A stretch of DNA of 41,752 nt, taken from the NCBI GenBank assembly GCA_902834555.1, contig CADFJN010000021.1, forward strand, positions 1-41,752, given 5' to 3'. The translations under genes and the position numbers were made by a program. The notes below the pieces were generated by a model, which was not told where the DNA came from, made no database searches, and was given only the letters and a program-made list of their open reading frames with translations. This DNA comes from Atopobiaceae bacterium. GTDB taxonomy: Bacteria > Actinomycetota > Coriobacteriia > Coriobacteriales > Atopobiaceae. Below, piece by piece: positions 1 to 9,318 of this stretch (position 1 is the stretch's first letter; the number at the start of each line of letters is the position of its first letter).

Positions 1-50
1 ATGCGGACCCCCAGTCCCGGACCTCCTCGGTCCAACTTTTTGTCCGCAGC
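1..50. repeat. Nested palindrome, left-edge copy of the terminal inverted repeat
   Basis: The first 50 bases match the reverse complement of the last 50 bases of the window at about 40 positions. Bases 1-26 have only two mismatches, and GGTCCAACTT and GTCCGCA are also shared. The element is itself a nested dyad: TGCGGAC (2-8) with GTCCGCA (42-48), AGT with ACT, and GGACC (19-23) with GGTCC (29-33). All three paired arms are kept in the right copy, while the loop and unpaired bases differ. It lies downstream of the minus-strand gene that ends at 121 and could also act as part of its terminator. Confidence 0.75.
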
Positions 51-60
51 CCCTTTAATC

Positions 61-107
61 GATCGGAATTTGCAGATCGGAATTGCAGGACTCGACCCAG
101 GTCCGCA
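61..107 (+). repeat. Short tandem duplication and partial third copy of the edge repeat
   Basis: GATCGGAATTTGCA at 61-74 is followed at once by GATCGGAATTGCA (75-87), a tandem duplication with one base lost. GGACT (88-92) and AGGTCCGCA (99-107) then recall the outer part of the edge palindrome (GGACTGGAGGTCCGCA at the right edge), with a few extra bases between. The rest of 1-120 shows no gene. Confidence 0.5.
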
Positions 108-120
108 AGCGCAGACCCGT

Positions 121-957
121 TTACTCGAGCGCCACATCCGTAGTGGCACCGGTCGAATCGGTCACGTGGACCACCGAGCCATCAAGCGTTGCCGAGGAAA
201 TGGTGCCCGTACCGGTAATGGTGTTGCCAGAAGAATCGGTCACAAGCATGGGTGTCGAGTCGCCGCCAAGCGTGTAGGCCATGACGTCCCACGTGCCGTC
301 GGACTTGTTCTCGGGAACCACGATCACCGAGTTGTAGAGGATAAGCGAGACGGGCGTGCCCTCGCCGGTGAACTCCTCGGTCTTGTTGCCCTGGGCGTCG
401 GTAGCCACAACGGCATACGTTCCGTCACCGGTTGCCTCGATGGAGTAGGTGACGTTCTGGTACGCAACCGAGCCGTCCGAGGTGGTTTGGACCTGCTGCG
501 GCTCCTCTACCGTGGTGGCAGCGGGCTCGACGCTCTTGGAGCTATCCTGTGCGCCAAGGAAGGTGACAAAAGCAACGATTGCGAGAATAACGAAGAGTCC
601 CACAACACCGGCGATCACGAGCAGAACGGACTTGAGATTTGCGGGCTTGCGCTCGGGCGCTGAGCCGTACGCCGGACGGTTGTGCCCGCTCAGACGACGG
701 TTGCGAGAGCGCTGCTCAGCGCGGTCCCGGGCGATGTCTGCAGCCTCGGCCGCGTTGTCACGCGTAGTCACACGAGCACCCTGGCCTGCAGAGAGCGTCT
801 GGAGGGAGTCCACGGGCGCCGCACTCTGGCGTGGAGCCGTGCTATCGTCGACGTCCTCGGGGACGGCGTGCGCACCAACCCTTGAGACTCCAGCGGCATG
901 CCTACCCGCAGCGTGCGCGGGGCGCCTGTACCTCTCGTCATTAGATGCGTAGCTCAT
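121..957 (-). CDS. Single-pass membrane protein with extracytoplasmic beta-rich domain, unknown function
   Basis: I do not recognise a named family. The 278-residue protein has a hydrophilic, Arg-rich N-terminal half (about 1-105), one strong membrane segment (about 108-132, rich in V, I, A, L and F), and a Thr/Ser/Gly-rich C-terminal region of alternating strands, probably outside the cell. I chose the ATG at 957 (MSYASNDERY) because AGGGGGAG lies just upstream; an in-frame start at 981 lacks such a site. It follows recR on the same strand after a 51 bp gap and may be read with dnaX-ebfC-recR. The N-terminal half has no recognisable DNA-binding or kinase motif. Confidence 0.75.
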   Translation of the reverse strand: MSYASNDERYRRPAHAAGRHAAGVSRVGAHAVPEDVDDSTAPRQSAAPVDSLQTLSAGQGARVTTRDNAAEAADIARDRAEQRSRNRRLSGHNRPAYGSAPERKPANLKSVLLVIAGVVGLFVILAIVAFVTFLGAQDSSKSVEPAATTVEEPQQVQTTSDGSVAYQNVTYSIEATGDGTYAVVATDAQGNKTEEFTGEGTPVSLILYNSVIVVPENKSDGTWDVMAYTLGGDSTPMLVTDSSGNTITGTGTISSATLDGSVVHVTDSTGATTDVALE

Positions 958-1008
958 CTCGTCTCCCCCTGCATTGTCCAACCCGTACCATCCTAGCCCT
1001 CCGCGCGG

Positions 1009-1614
1009 CTACACCTCGCGGCGCGCTTCTATGGCACGGCCGAGCGTCACCTCGTCGGCATACTCCAGGTCCCCGCCAACCGGCAGACCGCTGGCAAGAC
1101 GAGACACACGCACGCCCGGGGGGCGGATGATCCGCGAGAGGTATGTGGCGGTTGTCTCGCCCTCAACGTCCGGGTTGGTGGCGAGAATGACCTCCTGGAC
1201 CTCACCGGAGGCAAGGCGCGAGAGCAGCTCCTTCACGTGGAGCTGCTCGGGGCCAATCTTGTCCATGGGCGAAATGACACCGCCAAGCACGTGGTAGAGC
1301 CCGTGGTAGCTGCCCGTTCGCTCGATGGCCGAGACGTCGCGAGGCTCTGAGACCACACAGATTGTCGTCCGGTCGCGTGAGGCGTCCGAGCATACGTCGC
1401 AGGTGTCGCGCGTGGCATAGCTAAAGCAGATGGGACAGAAGTGGACCTGCTGCTTTACCTCGAGAATCGCCGTAGCCAGCCTGCGCGCCTCCTCTGCGTC
1501 GGCCTCGAGGAGGTAGTACGCGATGCGCTGGGCGGACTTTGGGCCAATGCCCGGCAGCCTGCCCAGCTCGTCGAGGAGGCGCTGCAGCGCGTGTCCGTCG
1601 TTGAGCTGGTCCAT
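1009..1614 (-). CDS. recR: Recombination mediator protein RecR
   Basis: RecR works with RecO (and RecF) to load RecA on single-stranded gaps during recombinational repair. The 201-residue length is typical. An N-terminal helix-hairpin-helix (LGRLPGIGPKSAQRIAYYLL, about 17-36) is followed by a four-cysteine zinc motif (CPIC...CDVC, about 59-75) and a Toprim domain containing VVSEPRD and ATNPDVEGETTATYL. The gene begins 2 bp after the ebfC stop codon on the same strand. The dnaX-ebfC-recR order is a widely conserved bacterial cluster, which supports the call. Confidence 0.97.
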   Translation of the reverse strand: MDQLNDGHALQRLLDELGRLPGIGPKSAQRIAYYLLEADAEEARRLATAILEVKQQVHFCPICFSYATRDTCDVCSDASRDRTTICVVSEPRDVSAIERTGSYHGLYHVLGGVISPMDKIGPEQLHVKELLSRLASGEVQEVILATNPDVEGETTATYLSRIIRPPGVRVSRLASGLPVGGDLEYADEVTLGRAIEARREV

Positions 1615-1616
1615 CC

Positions 1617-1964
1617 CTAGAAGAGTCCCGGGATGTTGAGACCGCCGGTGACGGCGCTCATGGCCTTCTCGGTGGCGGATTCCGCCTGCTCGAGGGCGTC
1701 GTTCACGGCGGCAAGGATCATGTCCTGCAGCATGTCGACGTCCTCCGGGTCAACCGCCTGCGGGTCGATGGTGATGGAGCTAATGCGCAAGTCGCCCGTG
1801 GCCGTGACCTTTACCGAGCCGCCGCCAGCGGAGGCCGAGACCTCGGTTGCCGCGGCCTTTTGCTGTGCCGCAACGAGCTGCTCCTGCATCTTGCGGGCCT
1901 GGGCCATCATCTGGTTGCGGTTCATACCGCCCATGTTGTATCCGCCTCTGGGTCCCTTGGACAT
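1617..1964 (-). CDS. ebfC: Nucleoid-associated protein, YbaB/EbfC family
   Basis: This small DNA-binding protein of the YbaB/EbfC family forms dimers with a tweezer-like shape and is thought to bind DNA with modest sequence preference. The 115 residues carry the family features: a Met/Gln-rich coiled N-terminal helix (MNRNQMMAQARKMQEQLVAAQ), a central beta region (GGGSVKVTATGDLRISSITIDP) and a C-terminal helix ending in a Gly-rich tail (VTGGLNIPGLF). A GGAGGAAGA ribosome-binding site precedes the ATG. It sits between dnaX (56 bp away) and recR (2 bp away), the usual neighbours. Confidence 0.95.
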   Translation of the reverse strand: MSKGPRGGYNMGGMNRNQMMAQARKMQEQLVAAQQKAAATEVSASAGGGSVKVTATGDLRISSITIDPQAVDPEDVDMLQDMILAAVNDALEQAESATEKAMSAVTGGLNIPGLF

Positions 1965-2020
1965 GTCTTCCTCCTGGTTGCTTGATGTACGTGCTGAAAT
2001 GTGGCTGATAAGAACGTTGG

Positions 2021-4237
2021 CTAGTCTGTGCCCTCTCCATCCGAAGCGGAAGGCGCATCAGGCGAGTCTGGCTTCACGACAACGGAGCCGCCAAAGGCGT
2101 CCTCGAGCATCGCCGCGATGTTCGCGAACTCCTCGGTAAGGACCGGGGCGTCGTCTGCCGGGGACGTGGCGGGCGGAGTCGGTTTGGGGGCCGAAGCAGG
2201 CGCCGGAGCAGGCGCCGGAGCGGGGGCCGGCGCGGGCCGCGGTGTCGGAGCCGGCTGCGGCGCCGGAGCCGGAGTGGGGGCGCCGAACTCCGCGTCCTCC
2301 TCGTAGGCAGAGGCATCCGCATCGCTGTACGGAACCTGCTCGACCGCGGGCGGTTCAGGAGCGGGTGCGGACTGCCCCGCGGGTGCAACGGGATCCCACG
2401 GCATGGGATACGACGTTGGTGCCTGTTGCGGTGCGGCCTGGGGCGCCGGTGCCGGTGCAGGTTGAGATGAGGGCGCGGGCGCCGGGCGCGGGGCAGATGC
2501 GGCTCGGTCGGACCGTGCTATCGCCTGGCTCGAGAGGCTCGACTCGACAAAGACGACCTCGCGCGGGCCAAAGATGCTTGCGACAATGGGCAGGTAGAGC
2601 TCACGAACGTCAGCACGCTCGAGCATGCGGGCCGCAAAGTGCGAGCCCGTAGGCAAGGACACGGTGAGCTTTGTGCCGTCATCCGAGACGATGCTGGAGT
2701 TAAGGAGCAGGGAGCCCCTAGACGCCGATTTGGCCATGAGGCCCTCGGTGACGCGCTTCCAGTTGCGCTGCAGTGTGGCGCCATCGGTGATGGGAGCGCC
2801 AGCGACGGGTGCGGCGGCCGACCGTGGCGCGCGCTGCGGTGCCGGCTCCGAATGCGGGACAGGAGCCGAGACAGACGCGCGCTGCGGTGCCGTACGAGGC
2901 GCCGGGGCTGGCCGCGGCGCCGGAGCGGGGGTCGGCCTTGGCGCAGGCGCTGGACGCGGCGTGGGGGCCGCCGGCTGCGGAGCCGGAGCTGGCGCCGAGA
3001 CGGGCGTGACGACCGGGGCGGACGCGGGAGCTGGTGCTGGCGCAGCCGGCGCGGGAGCCGGCGCCGCCACGCGGCCAGGCACCGAAAGCGCGGCAACCTG
3101 TCGCTCAAGATTTCCGATCCTCTCGGCAAGCGACTCCAGCGTAAGGTCAGATTCTGGCCGGGCAATTCTCGTAAGCGCAATCTCAAGAACGAGGCGCTGG
3201 TTGGTGGCCGTGCGCATCTCGCTTGAGGCCTCGCCCAGGATGGTCAGCACGCGCGCGATGCGGTCCGCAGAGCCGAATGCCGTTGCCTCAGACGAGAGGT
3301 TCGCAAGCTCCTCCGGCGACGCCGCGATGACCTTTGACGGGTCGCCAACCACTGCAGTCACGTACACGTCGCGCATGCGCGACGCAAGCTCACGCGCAAA
3401 CTGCAGCAGGTCGCGCCCCTCGGAAGCAAGTCGCGAGACCTCCTCAAAGAGCGATGCCACGTCCCTCTCGGCAATTGCCTTTGTGACGTTGCCCAAAACG
3501 GCACCGTTTGCCTCTCCAAAGAGGTCCTGGGTGGCCGAGAGCGTGATTGCCCCGTCGCCAAAGACCGAGACCTGTTCGAGCGAGGTGAGGGCGTCTCGCA
3601 TACCGCCGCGCGCATGGCGAACGATAAGCTCAAGCGCAGCATCCTCGTAGGTGAAGCCCTCCTGCGAGCACACGTATGCCAGGTGGGCCTGCATCTCGTT
3701 GGGGCCAATGGCGTGGAAGTCAAAGCGCTGGACGCGAGAGAGAATCGTGGCAAGGATCTTCTGCGGATCGGTGGTGCACATGATGAAGACCACATGGCTC
3801 GGAGGCTCCTCGAGCGTCTTGAGCAGCGCGTTGAACGCCGCCGGCGTGAGCATGTGGACCTCGTCGATGATGTAGACCTTGTAGCTGCCCCGTACTGGCG
3901 CGTAGTTGACGCGGCTGATGATCTCCTCGCGGACGTTGTCGACGCCCGTGCGCGACGCGGCGTCCAGCTCGAGAACGTCTGGGTGCTCGCCCGCCGCGAT
4001 GAGCTGGCACTCCTCGCAGGTGCCGTCGGGCAGGTGACCTGCGCCGCGTTGGCACATGAGGGCCTTTGCCAGGATGCGCGCCATGGTGGTCTTGCCAGTG
4101 CCGCGCGGGCCGCAGAACAGGTACGCGTGGCTCACCTTGCCCTCGAGAACCGCGCGCTTGAGGGTCTCGACCACATGCTCCTGGCCAACAACCTCTTCGA
4201 ACGTCTTTGGGCGGTACTTCGTATAGAGCGATTCCAT
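2021..4237 (-). CDS. dnaX: DNA polymerase III subunit gamma/tau
   Basis: This is the clamp-loader ATPase of the replicative DNA polymerase. The 738 residues begin with MESLYTKYRPKTFEEVVGQ, the family's near-invariant start; GGAGG before the ATG at 4237 supports it over the upstream in-frame codon at 4351. Walker A is GPRGTGKTT (about 44-52), the zinc-binding cysteines are CQRGAGHLPDGTCEEC, and Walker B is DEVHML. Clamp-loader domain III runs to about 365. The C-terminal half has long Pro/Ala-rich low-complexity stretches around a globular domain (about 485-590), resembling the tau tail. I saw no A-AAA-AAG slippery run, so a separate gamma made by frameshifting is not supported. Confidence 0.97.
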   Translation of the reverse strand: MESLYTKYRPKTFEEVVGQEHVVETLKRAVLEGKVSHAYLFCGPRGTGKTTMARILAKALMCQRGAGHLPDGTCEECQLIAAGEHPDVLELDAASRTGVDNVREEIISRVNYAPVRGSYKVYIIDEVHMLTPAAFNALLKTLEEPPSHVVFIMCTTDPQKILATILSRVQRFDFHAIGPNEMQAHLAYVCSQEGFTYEDAALELIVRHARGGMRDALTSLEQVSVFGDGAITLSATQDLFGEANGAVLGNVTKAIAERDVASLFEEVSRLASEGRDLLQFARELASRMRDVYVTAVVGDPSKVIAASPEELANLSSEATAFGSADRIARVLTILGEASSEMRTATNQRLVLEIALTRIARPESDLTLESLAERIGNLERQVAALSVPGRVAAPAPAPAAPAPAPASAPVVTPVSAPAPAPQPAAPTPRPAPAPRPTPAPAPRPAPAPRTAPQRASVSAPVPHSEPAPQRAPRSAAAPVAGAPITDGATLQRNWKRVTEGLMAKSASRGSLLLNSSIVSDDGTKLTVSLPTGSHFAARMLERADVRELYLPIVASIFGPREVVFVESSLSSQAIARSDRAASAPRPAPAPSSQPAPAPAPQAAPQQAPTSYPMPWDPVAPAGQSAPAPEPPAVEQVPYSDADASAYEEDAEFGAPTPAPAPQPAPTPRPAPAPAPAPAPAPASAPKPTPPATSPADDAPVLTEEFANIAAMLEDAFGGSVVVKPDSPDAPSASDGEGTD

Positions 4238-4536
4238 GGGACCTCCGCGCCTCTTGCCTGAGAGTCCCAGTATACCCGCGGGCATTGGGGATGGGCCATG
4301 CTCCACCGCGTCACCTTGAACGACGGCAACAACGCGCTGCCATGGCCCCACTCGGCACCACCTTCTCAGGGGAGAAAGACACGCCTCCGACGAGAAACAG
4401 GTGCCCGAACAGGCGTTTCGTACAGGATTCCGTCGGACGCCGGGAAGCGTCTTTTCGCAGCAGATGCATTCGAAATCGCCGCTTCGGCGTCACTGGGGGC
4501 CGACGCTGCACCTGCAGACAAGTGCCCCTTTGGGTC
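4238..4536. other. Intergenic region between dnaX and HK1, with a dnaX promoter candidate
   Basis: About 300 bp without a credible gene. A strong -10-like TATACT on the minus strand (AGTATA at 4269-4274) lies about 32 bp before the dnaX start; no good -35 was found. On the HK1 side, GC-rich hairpins around 4478-4506 on the minus strand (GCGTC with GACGC, then CGCCG with CGGCG followed by ATTTCG) could end the RR1-HK1 transcript. Confidence 0.4.
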
Positions 4537-5907
4537 TCACGCCGGCAGGACGATGGTGACCCCAAAGCGGTCCCCCTGCGCGCGCATGGTCATCGAACCG
4601 GCGTAGCGCTCGACGATCTGGTGCATAGAACGCGTGCCAAACCCGTGGTTAAGCGGGTCTCCCTTTGTGGAAACCGGCAGCCCGTTCTCAAAGCGGACCT
4701 CTCCGTCGAAGTAGTTCTCCTCGTGAATCACCGCCATGTCACCCCGGCGAGAGACAACAAGGCTAATCGTTTTTCTCTCCGCACCGTCCAGCCGACGCGC
4801 CGCCTCGATTGCATTGTCAAGGAGATTGCCAAAGAGCGAGTACAAATCCGCAGGCGAGAGACCCAGGAGCACCGCTCCATCGGCAATGCAGGTAAGCCGA
4901 ATCCCTTCGCGCTCGCAGAGCAAGCGTTTCTCGCTGAGAATGGTATCCAGCGCCTCGTTTCCAGTCTTCACCTTGGAGTCGTAGATGCGAACCTCCTGGG
5001 CAAGATCCTCGAGAGCGCCCTTCTCGACCGCTACTCCACCCTCCTCAAGGTGGCGAATCTGGTGGCGGATGTCATGGCATTTGACGTTGATGGCGTCAAT
5101 CGTATCCTTGGAGAGCTGATACTGGCGCTCTTCGTCGGTACGGACGCGCTGCATCACGGCGATGTCCTGCTCAAGGTGCTTGTTGTAGAGCAGCTCGAAC
5201 TCCATCCAGAGCACAAATGCACAGGTGGCAAAGTGGACGCCTCTGTACAGCACCACCACGTGTATGGGAACGCCAAAGCCCAGCAGATAGCACTTGTTGG
5301 CCAGGTCGAAGGCCAGACAGACGAGCAGGACCATCATCACTACAACAAGTGCGGAACCTCCCTGGACGGGCGAGAAGCCATACTGCTCAATCTTGCGCAG
5401 AATCGTCTGGTGGCACACCGCATACACCACGGCGCACAGGCCAACCATCCCCAGGAGGGTAAAGCCCCAGGTGTCCACCCGTGCCCCCATGGGGACCAGA
5501 ATAGTACGTGCGAGGCCATCGAGGCCACTGGCAATGTTCTGCATGATGTAAGCCGCCGAGACGCAGAACAGCGCCGCCTGCGGCGGGGCATCAAAGAGGA
5601 GAAGGACCAGCGCATAGCAGAGGAGAATCACCAAAGAGAAGGTGACGAGCTGGGTCACAAACAGGACGTCGATGATTGCTGGCCACGAAAGATCCGCCGG
5701 CACAAAGGGGAGAGACTCGAGCGACGAACCCAAGATTGTCATCACGGAGACAAACGCGACCACAGCACACATCGCAACGACCGCGCGCCAGACAAAGCCC
5801 TCCCTCTTTGGCAAGCTGCGGGCAAAAAGCCACATGGCAACAGCAATCTGCACGGTCGTGAGAATGGGGCTGACAAGGTAAGGGACATTAGAGCTGAGAA
5901 ACCCCAT
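4537..5907 (-). CDS. AgrC/HPK10-like sensor histidine kinase HK1
   Basis: This membrane sensor kinase is partnered with the LytTR regulator encoded just upstream. The 456 residues begin with six or seven hydrophobic segments (about 12-245), without an obvious extracellular domain, as in peptide-sensing AgrC-type kinases. A short coiled region leads to the phosphoacceptor motif KCHDIRHQ (His278 likely), an N-box NLLDNAIEA (361-369) and a glycine box NHGFGTRSM (about 420-428), the GHKL ATPase of this family. Its start codon overlaps the stop codon of RR1 (TGATG), so the two are translationally coupled. The ligand is unknown. HK2 and HK3 in this window are paralogues with the same motifs. Confidence 0.9.
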   Translation of the reverse strand: MGFLSSNVPYLVSPILTTVQIAVAMWLFARSLPKREGFVWRAVVAMCAVVAFVSVMTILGSSLESLPFVPADLSWPAIIDVLFVTQLVTFSLVILLCYALVLLLFDAPPQAALFCVSAAYIMQNIASGLDGLARTILVPMGARVDTWGFTLLGMVGLCAVVYAVCHQTILRKIEQYGFSPVQGGSALVVVMMVLLVCLAFDLANKCYLLGFGVPIHVVVLYRGVHFATCAFVLWMEFELLYNKHLEQDIAVMQRVRTDEERQYQLSKDTIDAINVKCHDIRHQIRHLEEGGVAVEKGALEDLAQEVRIYDSKVKTGNEALDTILSEKRLLCEREGIRLTCIADGAVLLGLSPADLYSLFGNLLDNAIEAARRLDGAERKTISLVVSRRGDMAVIHEENYFDGEVRFENGLPVSTKGDPLNHGFGTRSMHQIVERYAGSMTMRAQGDRFGVTIVLPA

Positions 5908-6617
5908 CAGAAGCTGCCTCCCAGGTAGTCGGTAATGGACGCAAGAGCCGCCTTGTGTTTGGGCCGGCTGAAGAAAAGGCTCTCCCCTGTGGTCACACGA
6001 ACGCAGTCGCGCTGCACAGCGCAGATGTGTCCCATGTTGACCAAACAGCTGTTTGAGATGCGGACAAAGCTCTCCTCGGGAAGCTGCCCAGCGGCTTTGG
6101 TAAGGCTTCCGCGCAGCGAGACGATCTCTCCGTTCGCGAGATGGTAGCTCAGATCATGGCCGAGGATGTCAACAAACACGAGTTCAGAAATGGGAAAGAT
6201 GCGCATACCGTCGCGGGTGACAACGGTGACCTTGTCAGCCCTCCCCCGTCGCACAATGCGGAGTGCACGGTCGAGCCTAAGGGCAAAGTCATAGTACTCG
6301 ACCGGCTTCACGATGAAGTCCAGGGCGTCGACCTGGTAGCCTTTCACGGCGTACTGCGCGAGGTCGGTCACGAAAATCAGCGGGGTCTGGGTATCGTAGC
6401 TGCGCAGGAGTTGCGCCGCTTCCATGCCATTGATGCCGGGAAGACCGATGTCCATGAAGATGAGGTCGTAGGGATTGTGATCCTCGGGGAGCTCCATGGC
6501 AGTGGAGACGGTCGTGACTTGGAACTCCTCGGAATGCTCTTGCCCATAGTGGGCCAGCATGCGCCTGAGTGCTTGAGCATCAGACGCCCTGTCCTCGACG
6601 ATAAGTACCTTGAACAT
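5907..6617 (-). CDS. LytTR-family response regulator RR1
   Basis: This is a DNA-binding response regulator. The 236 residues have a receiver domain (1-125) with acidic pocket ED at 8-9, phosphoacceptor Asp56 in IFMDIGLPG, Thr in FVTDL and Lys in IVKPV. A LytTR DNA-binding domain follows (about 130-236; note SFVRISNSCLVNMGHI and LFFSRPKHKAAL). LytTR proteins usually bind two short direct repeats about two helical turns apart near target promoters. It is the first gene of the RR1-HK1 pair and lies 109 bp downstream of GH3-1 on the same strand, separated by a hairpin. Its target is not shown here; GH3-1 is the obvious candidate by position. Confidence 0.92.
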   Translation of the reverse strand: MFKVLIVEDRASDAQALRRMLAHYGQEHSEEFQVTTVSTAMELPEDHNPYDLIFMDIGLPGINGMEAAQLLRSYDTQTPLIFVTDLAQYAVKGYQVDALDFIVKPVEYYDFALRLDRALRIVRRGRADKVTVVTRDGMRIFPISELVFVDILGHDLSYHLANGEIVSLRGSLTKAAGQLPEESFVRISNSCLVNMGHICAVQRDCVRVTTGESLFFSRPKHKAALASITDYLGGSF

Positions 6618-6680
6618 GGTGCCCCCATCACTCCCCCAGTTTCTCCTTCCCCTTGAGTGTATTTCACCCCCTGAAAACCG

Positions 6681-6712
6681 ACACGCCCGGCATGCGCATG
6701 ATGCCGGGCGTG
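6681..6712 (-). terminator. Terminator-like hairpin after GH3-1
   Basis: CACGCCCGGCAT (6682-6693) pairs perfectly with ATGCCGGGCGTG (6701-6712). On the minus strand it is followed by TCGGTTTTC. It lies between the GH3-1 stop codon and RR1, so it should at least reduce read-through into RR1-HK1. Confidence 0.65.
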
Positions 6713-6726
6713 CGAAGGTGTGACTG

Positions 6727-9225
6727 CTAGCGCGTGATGGTCTCGGGCTTGGTCAGCGGCGCGACCTTGTAGGTCTTGGTGCGGTCGTCGTCGATCACGC
6801 CGGACCAGTTGAGGCCAAAGCAGAAGTCGTAGGCGTTGCCCTCGGAGTCCACGTATGGGTCGAGGTCGCGAGGCACGTCCTCGAGGGATGCCTCCACGGT
6901 GTCCATGTCCTTGGGCATCTGGCACGGAAGCAGGCCGGAGGGCTCCACCTCTCCTTTGAGAATCCTGGCGTACGCCTTGCCAAAGTTGCGGCCAGAAGAG
7001 GCCCACGACCAAAGGATGACATCCGCCGCCTGCTCGAACTCGTAGAAACACTGGGCGCTGTTGGTGCCCTCGACAATCACGATGAGTTTGGCATCGGCGG
7101 GAAGCGCGGCACGGGTGTTAAGCACCATGTCGAGGTCGCTCTCGTTGGAAGCGGTGACCGACTTGCCGTAGTACGAGCGGTTCTCCTTGGTCCCGTCCTC
7201 AAGCGTATCGCCGGCGAGAGAGACGCGGCGTACGTTGGGGCCATCTGCTGTATAGGGGCGATACTGCAGCGAGATGGGCAGGTACTTTTGGTCCTCGGGA
7301 ACGGGCTCTTTCGAGAACATCCCGCCTCCGCCCTCGCCGGCGCCTGTGTTGGGGCTGGCGATGACGAGAATCGCGTACTTGCAATCGGCAAGCTGATCAG
7401 CCGTCGCGCGAATGCAGTCGGACTCCTGGTAGACCTTCTTACTCGTATCTACCTGAGCGGCCATGGGGCCAAAGGCCTGCGGCTCGCCCGTTGGCTCGCC
7501 GACCGTGTCGGTCACGACGTCAAAGAGCTCGTTCGCCGCGGTCTCGTCGATGGCAAGCGAGAAGCTCGCACTTCCGCCGCCGAACATCCCGCCACCGGAG
7601 AGCTTCTGGGGGATACAGCACTTGGGCTTACCGGTGATGCCCTGCTTTGAGATAACGTTGCCCTTGTTCTTGAGCATGACGATGGCCTTGTTGGACGCTT
7701 CCTGGCCAAACGCCGCAGCGTCGGAGTCCTCGAGGACCTCCTTGGCCTTGCTTGAGTCGTTGTAGGGGTTATCGAAGAGCTGGACGTCGTTCATGACCGT
7801 GAAGATGCGGCGGGCGGAGGCGCGCACGCGAGCCAGAGCGGCATCCTCGCCATTGTCCTTGGCATACAGGGCGTAACCGTCCTTTGCCACGTCAGGAGCC
7901 CAGTTGCCGCCAATCTGGTCAACCCCGGCGTCGAGAATCTTCTCGAAGCGCTCCGGCTCGGTGAGGTTGGCAACTGTTCCAAAGCAGCGGTCGCCAAAGT
8001 CGGTCGCGCGCAGGATCTGCCAGTCGGTGGTGATCATGCCATCCCAGCCTGCGGTTTCGCGCAGAATATCGAGGGCCTTCTTGTTGTAGGCGCCTCCGAC
8101 GATCTCACCGTACTCCCCGTCATCGCTGTAGGCGATGCCGTAGTTGGGCATGATTGCGGCCATTTCGCCGGTCTCGCCGTCGAGGTGCATCCCACCGTCG
8201 ATAAACGGTATGAGGTGGGCATCGTAGTTATCGCCGGGGAAGACATCGTACTTGCCTGCGTCGTTGTGATCATTACGGCCGCCTTCCGCAGCGCCGGGTC
8301 CGCAGTAGTGCTTGAGCATGCAGGCAACGGAGTCGGTGCCCCAGCCAAGGTCGTTGCCACCGTCATCGGTGGTCGACTGCATGGCGCCAACGAAGGCCTT
8401 GGTCATGTCTCGGTTCACTGCGGGGTCCTCGCACATGGAACCACCGAGGCGGGTCCACACCACATTCGTGCCGATATCCACCTGGGGGCCAAGGTTTACG
8501 CGGGCGCCCGTAGCGCGCCAAGCCCTGCCGGTGTACATGCCGGCCTTCTTCCAAAGTTCAGGGTCCATGGCCGAGGTAAGGCAGTGGTTGTCAGGGATGT
8601 CGTAGAGCTGGTAAGGGTCAGTCGAGTTCATGTACGGAATGCCCCAACCGCCGTTCTTCTCGCAGTACTCCTGGACGGCATTGATCCACTTGATGTCCGA
8701 CGCAAAGGAGTCGAGGTTCGAGTTTGCGCGAGAGACACCGGCACGCATGCCCTCGTTGAGCTTCTCGGTGGAGTCGTCGTCGAGCGGAGCGGTGGCGCTC
8801 ATCATGCCATCGTGGAACATGAGGGGCAGGATCTCCTCGGCGGTGAGCTGATCGGCCAGCGAGGCCGCGCGGTCTGCTCCGCTCTGGCGCCAGTCCTCGT
8901 AGAAGTCCAGCTTGCCGTTGCCGTTCATGTCCTTGAAGGCCAGGCCGTCCACCTGGATGATCTTCGAGGTGTCCATAACGCCCAGCTCGGCGCCACCATC
9001 CGGGTTGGTGTAGCGGGTCCAGCCGTCGCGGGTCTCCTCGCTCGTCCACTTTGCCTGGACGTCGGAGCCGTCCGGGTCGATGGGGTACTTGTCGGCGCTG
9101 GGCAGCGAAGCTGCGGCATCCTTCTCGCCCGACGGCCCTGCTGAGCAGCCTGCCAGTCCCGCGAGCGCAGCGGCTGCCGCAGACCCCGCAAGGAAGTTCC
9201 TGCGCGTGACGTTTCCTTGTTTCAT
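6727..9225 (-). CDS. GH3-1: Tat-exported lipoprotein, glycoside hydrolase family 3 (beta-glucosidase-like)
   Basis: This is probably an exported exo-acting beta-glycosidase; the exact substrate is unknown. The 832 residues start at the ATG at 9225, behind GGAGGGG. A twin-arginine signal (TRRNFLAGS, 7-15) ends in a lipobox-like LAGC with Cys27, so the enzyme should be lipid-anchored outside the membrane. An EF-hand-like loop (DMNGNGKLDFYEDW, 99-112) comes before the GH3 barrel. Catalytic-site signatures are MLKHY (about 303-307) and ITTDW with the likely nucleophile Asp401. The C-terminal half is the GH3 C domain with a fibronectin-like tail. It is a close paralogue of GH3-4, sharing 104 and 57 bp identical DNA blocks at its two ends. 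Confidence 0.88.
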   Translation of the reverse strand: MKQGNVTRRNFLAGSAAAAALAGLAGCSAGPSGEKDAAASLPSADKYPIDPDGSDVQAKWTSEETRDGWTRYTNPDGGAELGVMDTSKIIQVDGLAFKDMNGNGKLDFYEDWRQSGADRAASLADQLTAEEILPLMFHDGMMSATAPLDDDSTEKLNEGMRAGVSRANSNLDSFASDIKWINAVQEYCEKNGGWGIPYMNSTDPYQLYDIPDNHCLTSAMDPELWKKAGMYTGRAWRATGARVNLGPQVDIGTNVVWTRLGGSMCEDPAVNRDMTKAFVGAMQSTTDDGGNDLGWGTDSVACMLKHYCGPGAAEGGRNDHNDAGKYDVFPGDNYDAHLIPFIDGGMHLDGETGEMAAIMPNYGIAYSDDGEYGEIVGGAYNKKALDILRETAGWDGMITTDWQILRATDFGDRCFGTVANLTEPERFEKILDAGVDQIGGNWAPDVAKDGYALYAKDNGEDAALARVRASARRIFTVMNDVQLFDNPYNDSSKAKEVLEDSDAAAFGQEASNKAIVMLKNKGNVISKQGITGKPKCCIPQKLSGGGMFGGGSASFSLAIDETAANELFDVVTDTVGEPTGEPQAFGPMAAQVDTSKKVYQESDCIRATADQLADCKYAILVIASPNTGAGEGGGGMFSKEPVPEDQKYLPISLQYRPYTADGPNVRRVSLAGDTLEDGTKENRSYYGKSVTASNESDLDMVLNTRAALPADAKLIVIVEGTNSAQCFYEFEQAADVILWSWASSGRNFGKAYARILKGEVEPSGLLPCQMPKDMDTVEASLEDVPRDLDPYVDSEGNAYDFCFGLNWSGVIDDDRTKTYKVAPLTKPETITR

Positions 9226-9318
9226 TGCCCCTCCATGTAGATTGGCATCTTCGCGTTGACCGGACATTCCCTTCCAAGCCAAGCGCACCTTAAAGGCCAT
9301 TTAAAGAGGGGTGGTTGG

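Noticed and set aside
2160..3080. Repeated GCCGGAGC-type units as a DNA repeat array
   Set aside because: They are explained by the Pro/Ala-rich coding sequence of the DnaX tail.
2021..4237. Programmed frameshift in dnaX giving a short gamma subunit
   Set aside because: No A-AAA-AAG-type slippery run with a following stem was seen.
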